The notes under the pieces are model-generated. The model did not search any database. It was not told the DNA's origin and was given only the letters and a program-made list of their open reading frames with translations. From assembly GCF_017873395.1 (NCBI RefSeq), contig NZ_JAGGKC010000019.1, forward strand, positions 19,075 through 83,074: a stretch of DNA of 64,000 bases, read 5' to 3'. The stretch comes from Youngiibacter multivorans. Its GTDB lineage: Bacteria > Bacillota > Clostridia > Clostridiales > Clostridiaceae. The translations under genes were made by a program, and so were the position numbers. Shown one piece after another: positions 41,467-48,255 of the stretch. Positions within the stretch are counted from its first letter, which is position 1; each line of letters starts with the position of its first letter.

Positions 41467-42597
41467 TCATTTCCTGGCACTGTCGATCCTCATCAGGTAT
41501 TCCCTTACCGAGTCTACAACGGAAAGTACACTTTCATCTCCAGTGTAGCTTGCAAAAAGCACCAGATCATCTTTTGAGGCGAACACGTAGCAGCCATTCC
41601 ATCTTTCCTCTGTAGCTAGATAATCAAGCCACACATCGTCAGATATCAATAAATTCCCTTTGCTGAGCCTTGATTCCCAGCCTCTTGTTACCATTCTTGA
41701 ATGATCAGGGATCTTCAGGTCATAGAAGTATACAAAAAGAGAAGGCTCGTATCCATCAGAAGACATCCATATCTCTGAACCATTGTACATCCTGTCTGTC
41801 AGCACTGATCCGGGTTCATGGTAGTACGGCATTTTTTCTGATACAAGGTCTTTTCTTGTATCTATGTCAGGAAGCCTAAGTATATCAGAAGAGGCTGCAT
41901 ATGCAGGCATTATCCTCTGGTCGCTAACTATGATCTCACCGATGTCAGCGAATACGCACCATGCAACGCCTGCAGCAAGAATCGCAATCGATGCTATCCT
42001 CCTTGAAAGTGCTTTTCTCCATTCTACATTCTGGAGGATCTCATTTCTAAGATACCTGCTCAACTCATTTGTTCCCCTGTACTCCTCGAAAGCCCTGAAA
42101 GATGATATTGCAAGGAGCGCCAGGCTTATTCTACTTGTGATCCCCCTGTCAAGCATGGAAAGATAGAAGTCCTCGTCAGTCTTTATGAGAAATACAATCG
42201 CGGCGATGCCCAATACAATCAAAATGAATGAAAGTATCAGACCTCTGTTCATCTTTCTCCCAAGCCTATCTATGGATATCGCCCTGTCATACGGGTCCGT
42301 ATGGAGGGGTCTTGCACCTCCTCTCCCTTCAGTCCTGAAGAGATGGACATCTCTCCTGTAGCCTACATGCTCCCAGCCGCAGTCAGAGAACACCTGGAGC
42401 TCGTCCTTTCCCGGATCCTTCGCCATGATGTCCATTGAATATCTGAAGTCCTTTGGCTCACCCTTGTCGAAGGCGGCATAATAGTATCCGAAATCCCTGA
42501 CATGCAGGCCGTCCATCGACATGTCTCTGAACCAGGTCTCAAGCATTCCTGTCCTGTACATTCCTGATGGCATCAGCTTTCTTTTTATGGTGCCCAT
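41467..42597 (-). CDS. DUF2812 domain membrane protein
   Basis: A 376-residue protein. The N-terminal 110 residues are a DUF2812 domain (LETWFRDMSMDGLHVRDFG, then RYSMDI, then FSDCGWEHVGYRRDVHLFR). One or two membrane helices follow near 120-140 and 155-165, another near 200-215, then an extracellular C-terminal part of about 150 residues. Such genes nearly always follow a PadR regulator, as here, with which it overlaps by 13 bases. The function of the family is not known; a role in envelope stress or drug response is inference from the PadR link. Confidence 0.88.
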   Translation of the reverse strand: MGTIKRKLMPSGMYRTGMLETWFRDMSMDGLHVRDFGYYYAAFDKGEPKDFRYSMDIMAKDPGKDELQVFSDCGWEHVGYRRDVHLFRTEGRGGARPLHTDPYDRAISIDRLGRKMNRGLILSFILIVLGIAAIVFLIKTDEDFYLSMLDRGITSRISLALLAISSFRAFEEYRGTNELSRYLRNEILQNVEWRKALSRRIASIAILAAGVAWCVFADIGEIIVSDQRIMPAYAASSDILRLPDIDTRKDLVSEKMPYYHEPGSVLTDRMYNGSEIWMSSDGYEPSLFVYFYDLKIPDHSRMVTRGWESRLSKGNLLISDDVWLDYLATEERWNGCYVFASKDDLVLFASYTGDESVLSVVDSVREYLMRIDSARK

Positions 42598-42908
42598 CCC
42601 CTGCCTCCTTCAACTGCCATGAAATCCCTGTGCATCATTGCTATCCTCTCATGCTCGGCCTGCAGAGCATGCCTTCCGTCAAGTGTCAGCTGGTAGGTCT
42701 TTCTCCTGTTATCTTCCTTAACCATGGAAATCAGCTTATCCTTCTCAAGCCTTGCGAGAACCCCGTACAATGTTCCCGGACCCATCAGGACCCTTCCTCC
42801 GGATACCTCCTCTATGGCCTCCATGAGCCTGTATCCATGGGATGGGTTGATTAAGGCAAGCAGTACATAGAACATGGCCTCTGTCATCGGGCCGCCCTGA
42901 TATGGCAT
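42585..42908 (-). CDS. PadR family transcriptional regulator
   Basis: A 107-residue winged-helix repressor. The fold is visible as MTEAMFYVLLALINPSHGYRLMEAIEEVSGG, with PGTLYGVLARLEKDKLISMV as the recognition helix and wing region, followed by a dimerisation helix (quoted here in two parts). ATG 42908 has GGGGGTGAAAA. It probably represses its own operon through the direct repeats at 42929-42958, lifting repression when it binds a ligand. It is cotranscribed with the DUF2812 gene. Confidence 0.93.
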   Translation of the reverse strand: MPYQGGPMTEAMFYVLLALINPSHGYRLMEAIEEVSGGRVLMGPGTLYGVLARLEKDKLISMVKEDNRRKTYQLTLDGRHALQAEHERIAMMHRDFMAVEGGRGWAP

Positions 42909-42928
42909 TTTTTCACCCCCAGCATTAT

Positions 42929-43000
42929 TATGTGTCGCGATATTATGCGTCACGATATACCGTATGACATAATAGTAGAATACTGCATGGGTAATGTCAA
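42929..43000 (-). promoter_or_regulatory. padR promoter with tandem operator repeats
   Basis: On the minus strand: TTGACA (43000-42995), 17-base spacer, TACTAT (42977-42972). Downstream lie two adjacent 15-base direct repeats on the plus strand, TATGTGTCGCGATAT (42929-42943) and TATGCGTCACGATAT (42944-42958), 13 of 15 identical, and a partial third copy. They suit binding by the encoded PadR. Confidence 0.78.
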
Positions 43001-43010
43001 CAGCAAAAGA

Positions 43011-43045
43011 GATGCTGCAGCTGTAAAAATTACAGCCGCAGCATC
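43011..43045 (-). terminator. Terminator after the ROK kinase gene
   Basis: Stem with outer arms GATGCTGC (43011-43018) and GCAGCATC (43038-43045) and an inner CTGTAA/TTACAG pair, followed on the minus strand by TCTTTTGC. Confidence 0.8.
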
Positions 43046-43116
43046 CCTTAAAGTTCAAATACCAATTCTGATATGTCTTAAGTTATCAGATAGGTATATT
43101 GACCTTCTTGTTATCC

Positions 43117-44004
43117 TTATTTCTTCCTCTGATCATCCTCAAGAGCTGAAAGCCCCAGGGCTATGGCGCCCTTTATCCCGGCATCGTTCCCAAGCTCAGG
43201 GTATACAATGTATGAGTCGAGGTCCTCAAGCTCAGGAGTCCTTAAATAGCCTCCAAGAAGCTCCCGAACGTATCGTCTCACCATTCCGAGGACATGTCCC
43301 CTGTGCATTACGCCTCCGCCTACAACTATCCTCTTGGGTGAAAGGATGAGGATGTAGTTTACGAGGGCCTGAGCAACATAGTATGCTAGAATGTCGAACA
43401 CCTTGTGGTCATCAGGTATGTCCCTGCCCTTCATGCCTGTCCTTGCCTCAAGTGCAGGACCAGCCGCAAGGCCTTCGAAGCAGTCGCCGTGGAACGGGCA
43501 GACCCCCTTGAAGTCATCATCCTTATGCTTTCTAAGTATGATGTGTCCCATCTCCGGATGAAGCATGCCGTGGATCAGCTTCCAGGATTCCATGGCACCT
43601 GCGCCAATTCCTGTTCCGATCGTCATATACAGGCAGGAGTCAAGCCCTCTGCAAGACCCGAAAAATGCTTCTCCCAGGGCTGCGCCGTTGACATCTGTAT
43701 CAAAGCCTATTGGTGCATCTATATAGGTTTTCAGTTCATCGATCAGATTGTAGTTCTGCCACTTCACCTTTGGGGTGGAGGTTATGGATCCGTAGGTAGG
43801 TGAATCCTTGTCAAGGTCGATAGGACCGAAGGATCCCACGCCCATGGCATCAAGGTTTTCACCTATGAAGAATTCCTTTACCTTTGCCATGGTCTTTTCA
43901 GGTTCTTCAGTAGGTACTTCCTGTCTTCTTTCGATTTCGCCCTTCTCGTCGCCGATAGCAAGGACAAACTTGGTTCCGCCAGCTTCAATTGCTCCTATCC
44001 TCAT
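43117..44004 (-). CDS. ROK family fructokinase
   Basis: A 295-residue ROK sugar kinase. The N-terminal phosphate loop is GAIEAGGTKFVLAIGD, the catalytic segment GFDTDVNGAALGEAFFG near 97, GTGIGAGAM near 128, and the zinc site with His/Cys in GHIILRKHKDDDFKGVCPFHGDCFEG near 150-175. The details match bacterial ROK fructokinases, which make fructose-6-phosphate. AGGAGGTAATC precedes the ATG. It stands alone, after the MoxR/VWA operon on the same strand. Confidence 0.92.
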   Translation of the reverse strand: MRIGAIEAGGTKFVLAIGDEKGEIERRQEVPTEEPEKTMAKVKEFFIGENLDAMGVGSFGPIDLDKDSPTYGSITSTPKVKWQNYNLIDELKTYIDAPIGFDTDVNGAALGEAFFGSCRGLDSCLYMTIGTGIGAGAMESWKLIHGMLHPEMGHIILRKHKDDDFKGVCPFHGDCFEGLAAGPALEARTGMKGRDIPDDHKVFDILAYYVAQALVNYILILSPKRIVVGGGVMHRGHVLGMVRRYVRELLGGYLRTPELEDLDSYIVYPELGNDAGIKGAIALGLSALEDDQRKK

Positions 44005-44040
44005 GATTACCTCCTGAATTTCATTTTCTTTAAGTCTATT

Positions 44041-45399
44041 CTATCTTGCCCACTCATGCAACAGTGTCCTCATTACCTGAAGTCCGTAGGTCCTGTCTAC
44101 CTCCTCCCTGTCTTCCTTTAGGATGAACACATCACCTCTGGGATCCTTCAGTGATATGGAGCTGCCCAGGACCACCCACAGGGTCCTGAAGTGCACAGGT
44201 GAGATTGTAAGATGTTCCTCGCCTTCACCGTCAGTGAAGTAGACAAGGAACGTGGACCTCAGATTCTTCTCCTTGATGTATTCGAATACCGGTGAGAACC
44301 TGGTGCCTCCGCGCCTGTCAAGGAGCGGCCTTATGTCCTTGATGCTCCTTATCATGTAGTCTCTCCTGACCTCATTGTCGCATTCAAGGACCCGTATCGG
44401 CGCATCGTGCTGCCTGGTAAGCATCAGCATCTCCGTAAGGAAGCCGTTCATATCCTTGTCTGTTATGCTGCCTGAAATGTCCAGTGCAACTGTTATGTCA
44501 GGAGCGAAGTCCCTTAGCTCTCCCTTAAGGTCCAGCCTGTCAGGCTGTCTCCTGTCAAGCCTCGCAACAGTTTTCCTCCTGCCCTTGGGAACTGTACGGA
44601 GGGCTCGCCTTACGCTGCTCTGCCAGTTGATCCTTCCCTTTCCTCCCGTCTCCAGGATCTTCAGGATCTCCCCCGGCACACCCTTGTCCCCTGCATGGGA
44701 AAGTATAGCCTTTATGGTCTCCCTTGACCTGTCCTCGTCCTCTGTTTCAGACTCAGCCCACCTGTCATGTGCAGTTTCGATGTCGATACCGTTCTCCTTC
44801 TTCATGTCCAGGTCTTTCCTGTCCATCTTCATCATGGCCTCATGAATTGATTCAACATAGAACTCCAGTGTCTCATTTGTCCTTAGGTTCAGGTTGAACC
44901 TCACATTGACAGAATTTATCCTTTCAGCAAAATGCGGAAGGTTCGTGATGTACTGGTTCACCGAAATATCCATCCCAAGGCTTATTGCAAGCTTCTGGTA
45001 CTTGTTCTTGAGGACCTTCTCCCGTGAGTGGTGCTTGAGTATGATATGGTATATCTCATGCTTTATCATTGCCCTTGCCTCAAGCTCCTCAAGAAATAGG
45101 AAGCTAAGCGGATTGAACATGAACACGACACTGCCCTTCCTCATGACGCTTGCAGTCGGATAGGTCAGGGTGAAATCAATCTCCCTTATCGTCCTTGAAA
45201 GGAAAAGGGCATAGTAGTCCTCACCGCTCGTTACCATCCTGAAGGAGAGCTCGTCCAGATACCTTAGGAAATCCCTGCTGAATCCCTTCCTCAGGCTTCC
45301 GGATTCTGTAAAAGCCACTGCATCGGAAAGAAGCTCCCTTCTCCTTGCCGATATGGCATCTCTGTCCCTTAAGTCCTTGTGGAAATTAAGATCTGCCAT
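44041..45399 (-). CDS. Metallopeptidase-like VWA protein (DUF2201)
   Basis: A 452-residue protein with a DUF2201-type N-terminal domain carrying a zincin-like motif MIKHEIYHIILKHH (H-E-x-x-H near 113-117), and a C-terminal VWA-like domain (from about 285) with the metal-site motif ALDISGSITDKD (D-x-S-x-S) and later FTDGEGE. Such proteins work as partners of MoxR AAA ATPases. Its ATG overlaps the end of the MoxR gene by 14 bases. It ends the three-gene operon. Substrates are unknown. Confidence 0.9.
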   Translation of the reverse strand: MADLNFHKDLRDRDAISARRRELLSDAVAFTESGSLRKGFSRDFLRYLDELSFRMVTSGEDYYALFLSRTIREIDFTLTYPTASVMRKGSVVFMFNPLSFLFLEELEARAMIKHEIYHIILKHHSREKVLKNKYQKLAISLGMDISVNQYITNLPHFAERINSVNVRFNLNLRTNETLEFYVESIHEAMMKMDRKDLDMKKENGIDIETAHDRWAESETEDEDRSRETIKAILSHAGDKGVPGEILKILETGGKGRINWQSSVRRALRTVPKGRRKTVARLDRRQPDRLDLKGELRDFAPDITVALDISGSITDKDMNGFLTEMLMLTRQHDAPIRVLECDNEVRRDYMIRSIKDIRPLLDRRGGTRFSPVFEYIKEKNLRSTFLVYFTDGEGEEHLTISPVHFRTLWVVLGSSISLKDPRGDVFILKEDREEVDRTYGLQVMRTLLHEWAR

Positions 45400-46462
45400 A
45401 GCACTGGAAGAAGCCTTCTATGAAGGTATCTGAATTGAGGAGAAGAGGATATACGTCACCGTAGTCAGCCCTTATCTCCTTCATGACTGAGATCCTCAGG
45501 TCCTTTGGCATAAGGTTCAGGACCTCTGAGTATCTGTCAGCAAAGATCGGTTCCATATGGTCCCTCAGGTACAGGATCATGTTCTTAGCAAGGATATAGA
45601 GCCTTGAATGGCTTGCCTGGGAGATTTCATCCTTCACGAACTGACTGAGAACTTCCATCGAGAACAGGTCATCAGGTGAGACCAATGGATTCCTATTGTC
45701 CTCAATGAACGCCATAAAATCCTGTGCAACCTTCATCCCGACGTTTCCCTTTACCACGTTGTATAGGGTCTTCTGGTCTATGTCACGCATCTCGGCAACC
45801 TTAAGTGCCTGTGAAACCCTTTCCCAGCTTCTTGGTGTGGACCTGATGAATTCATCCTGAGGCTTGTAGTTCAGGTATTCACGGAATTGAGATATGAACT
45901 GAATTACCAGATCGTGGATTTCTCCATCCTCCATACCCCATCTGATCCATTCCTTTGGATCACTATCCATGTTGAACCAGACGAACCTGTCTTCCTGGGC
46001 TGGGTCCATGTCGACCACCTGGTAGTCTGTCTCGGAGAAATCCTCCATCCTGTTAGATGGATTCATTGCAGCTGCTACAACTACGCGTTCAGAAAGCCTG
46101 TATCCGTTGATTTCCCTGTTAAGTATCAGGTTCATCAGCTCCTGCTGCACAGAGTGGTCGCACCTGTTGATCTCGTCTATGAAAAGAAGAACAGAGCCTT
46201 CGCTCTTTTCAAGATATTCGTCGATTTCAGTCAGCTTATGATGTGTGGCGTATCTGGTCCTTCCTCCCACTACAGTCGGAAGTCCTCCGATCTCGCCTTC
46301 CTTCAGAAGATTCGCGTCTATGTTTACGAGATAAAGTCCCTTTTCCTGGGCGTATTCCCTGATCAGCGAGGTCTTTCCTATTCCGCTCTCTCCTATGATA
46401 AGCGGCACAGCTCCTGACAGGACCGCAAGGTCCAGAGCCTCAAGTGTCTCCTTGTAGTTCAT
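45386..46462 (-). CDS. MoxR-type AAA+ ATPase of the VWA operon
   Basis: A 358-residue AAA+ ATPase different from the MoxR at 10.8 kb. Walker A is GESGIGKTSLIREYA near residue 22, Walker B LLFIDEINR near 92, and sensor 1 AAMNPSN near 130. The C-terminal part holds helices typical of an AAA lid. It pairs with the downstream VWA protein, as in the RavA-ViaA type of system. Start ATG has GGAGGCAAGGTA. It lies 11 bases after the repeat-protein gene. Confidence 0.93.
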   Translation of the reverse strand: MNYKETLEALDLAVLSGAVPLIIGESGIGKTSLIREYAQEKGLYLVNIDANLLKEGEIGGLPTVVGGRTRYATHHKLTEIDEYLEKSEGSVLLFIDEINRCDHSVQQELMNLILNREINGYRLSERVVVAAAMNPSNRMEDFSETDYQVVDMDPAQEDRFVWFNMDSDPKEWIRWGMEDGEIHDLVIQFISQFREYLNYKPQDEFIRSTPRSWERVSQALKVAEMRDIDQKTLYNVVKGNVGMKVAQDFMAFIEDNRNPLVSPDDLFSMEVLSQFVKDEISQASHSRLYILAKNMILYLRDHMEPIFADRYSEVLNLMPKDLRISVMKEIRADYGDVYPLLLNSDTFIEGFFQCYGRS

Positions 46463-46473
46463 TACCTTGCCTC

Positions 46474-47190
46474 CTATCTCGACAGCACGTAGTCGATAAG
46501 CTTCATCTTAGCAGCCTTCGACCCATACTCGTTTATGAAATCAACCTTGTTCATGTCAAGCACCTGCAGTTCCATGAAATCCCTGATATACCTTTCAGTG
46601 ACATCATCCCTTGAAAACACACCTGTGAGTACTTCCAGAAGGAAATCCATGTCCAGGCTGTCATAAAGGTACTTGGCTATCCTGATGTTCAGCCTTAGAT
46701 ACTCCCTGAGCTCCTCATCGTCATAGCCCTTGATGTAGGTTATGGCCTGCTCGCTTGCCTTCAGCGCTTCCTTCCTTGCCTCCAGGCAGGGCTCCTTGAT
46801 GAATTTCAGCGCGCTCCAGTAGTTCTTTACTGCAGCCACCTGCACCTCGCACTCGGGGTCCTGTATGTACTGTATGGCATCGTAATCCCTTTTGACAGCT
46901 GCAAGCTTTAGCATCAGGTCAGGCTTCCTGATATACTGTATGGCCCAGCCCTTGTTAGTAACAGCAGCCATCATGACCTCATACGACGGGTCCTTGATGT
47001 ACTTAAGGCTGTTCCAGCCTGCCTTTACTGCCAGCAGCCTGATCTCCTCAGGAGCATCCTTTATGTGCCTGATCGAGCCTGGCGTCTTTCTCACGGCCTC
47101 CCTCATGGTTTCGATGCCCGGATCCTGTATATGCCTTATCTCATTGCCGTTTTTCCTTACCTTTTCTATATCATCCAGCTCGTTTCTCAT
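46474..47190 (-). CDS. DUF4116-like 22-residue repeat protein
   Basis: A 238-residue protein dominated by seven tandem repeats of exactly 22 residues. Each has a core such as IRHIQDP, IRHIKDA, LKYIKDP, IQYIRKP, IQYIQDP, LKFIKEP, ITYIKGY at residues 18, 40, 62, 84, 106, 128 and 150, followed by an A-A-V-x-helix. These resemble DUF4116 helical repeats, likely a protein-binding scaffold. The last 75 residues are helical and lack repeats. It heads the operon with the MoxR and VWA genes. GAGGAGCAGGTT precedes the ATG, with an extended -10 (TTGATATAAT) upstream. Confidence 0.8.
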   Translation of the reverse strand: MRNELDDIEKVRKNGNEIRHIQDPGIETMREAVRKTPGSIRHIKDAPEEIRLLAVKAGWNSLKYIKDPSYEVMMAAVTNKGWAIQYIRKPDLMLKLAAVKRDYDAIQYIQDPECEVQVAAVKNYWSALKFIKEPCLEARKEALKASEQAITYIKGYDDEELREYLRLNIRIAKYLYDSLDMDFLLEVLTGVFSRDDVTERYIRDFMELQVLDMNKVDFINEYGSKAAKMKLIDYVLSR

Positions 47191-47273
47191 AACCTGCTCC
47201 TCATTTACCTGATCTTTTTCATCTGCTCAGCTTACATTATATCAATTAATTGGATACAACTGAAGCGAGGCCG

Positions 47274-47296
47274 TGAAAAAACGGCATCTCTGCCGT
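47274..47296 (-). terminator. Terminator after the small alarmone synthetase gene
   Basis: Stem 47281-47286 with 47291-47296 followed on the minus strand by TTTTTTC. Confidence 0.88.
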
Positions 47297-47322
47297 AGTT
47301 TCTCTTAGCCTTCAGCAGACAG

Positions 47323-48114
47323 CTACTGTCTGTGCTTGTCAAGCTCTCTCTTCACATTCTCCTGAAGGTAGTTAAGCTCTGTAACTCCACCATACTCAAT
47401 AAGCTTGTTCAGAGACACCTGGAACCTTGCGGCCTCCTGCGACCTTCCCATGGACATGAGAGACAGTATGTCGCTCATTATGCTTGATATCATGGCTGAC
47501 TTCACCTCGAAAAGCTTCTGCGCATCCTTTATCTCATCCTTGATGTCCATCATTACCTGGTCCAGCTGGTAAGAGGATTCAGCAGCAGTCTTCAGTTTGC
47601 CCCTGATGTGTTCCGGTATGTGGGCCTTGTACTTGTAGTTGAGTGAATGCTCGGTGACTGCCCAGAAATTCATTGCAAGTGTCCTGATCTGGATTTCCGC
47701 TATGATTTCCGTGACACCTCCCGCCATGTTTACGGGATACTTTATCACGACATGGTAGCTCCTGTAGCCTGAGGGCTTCACATTGCTGATATAGTCCTTT
47801 TCGTACATGATCTGCATGTCGCTGCGCTTTCTTATTATGTTTACGACAGTTTCTATGTCATCGACGAACTGGCACATTATCCTTATGCCTGCTATGTCTT
47901 CCAGCTCAAACCTCAGCCTGTCGTGGGGGATGTTGAATTTGTTCGCCTTTTCAAGCATGGAGGATATCTCCTTCACCCTACCTGTGATGAACTCGATGGG
48001 GGAATACTCGTTCCTCCTCCTGTATTCTGTCCTGATGAACCTGAGCTTGACCTTAAGCTCTTCAACAGCCTGGTCGTATGGTATCAAAAAGGTCTTCCAA
48101 TCCGTTCCGGACAT
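47323..48114 (-). CDS. Small alarmone synthetase, GTP pyrophosphokinase family
   Basis: A 263-residue RelA/SpoT-homologue with only the synthetase domain, near in layout to YjbM/RelQ. It transfers pyrophosphate from ATP to GDP/GTP to make (p)ppGpp. Signs: IEFITGRVKEISSMLEKA near 42, DIAGIRIMCQFVDDIETVV near 75, KPSGYRSYHVVIKYPV near 112, and AEIQIRTLAMNFWAVTEHSLNYK near 138 (given in part). The C-terminal helix bundle may support a tetramer. ATG 48114 follows GAGGTGATTGGT. No hydrolase domain is present. Confidence 0.94.
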   Translation of the reverse strand: MSGTDWKTFLIPYDQAVEELKVKLRFIRTEYRRRNEYSPIEFITGRVKEISSMLEKANKFNIPHDRLRFELEDIAGIRIMCQFVDDIETVVNIIRKRSDMQIMYEKDYISNVKPSGYRSYHVVIKYPVNMAGGVTEIIAEIQIRTLAMNFWAVTEHSLNYKYKAHIPEHIRGKLKTAAESSYQLDQVMMDIKDEIKDAQKLFEVKSAMISSIMSDILSLMSMGRSQEAARFQVSLNKLIEYGGVTELNYLQENVKRELDKHRQ

Positions 48115-48192
48115 ACCAATCACCTCTTTACTCCCTAACTATAGCACTTACTCTGTCAATTATAGCAAACTTTGACATTTGTTTTAATACCC

Positions 48193-48223
48193 TTAAAAAA
48201 AAGACCCTCCAGGTACCGGAGGG
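48193..48223 (-). terminator. Terminator after the CoA-disulfide reductase-like gene
   Basis: Stem CCCTCC/GGAGGG (48205-48210 with 48218-48223) followed on the minus strand by TCTTTTTTTT. Confidence 0.88.
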
Positions 48224-48255
48224 AATCCTCAGATACCGGAGAGTCTTTGCTTTAG

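Noticed and set aside
46474..47190. 22-residue repeats as TPR or HEAT repeats
   Set aside because: The fixed 22-residue period with an I-x-x-I-x-D-P turn fits neither the 34-residue TPR nor the longer HEAT unit; DUF4116-like repeats fit better.
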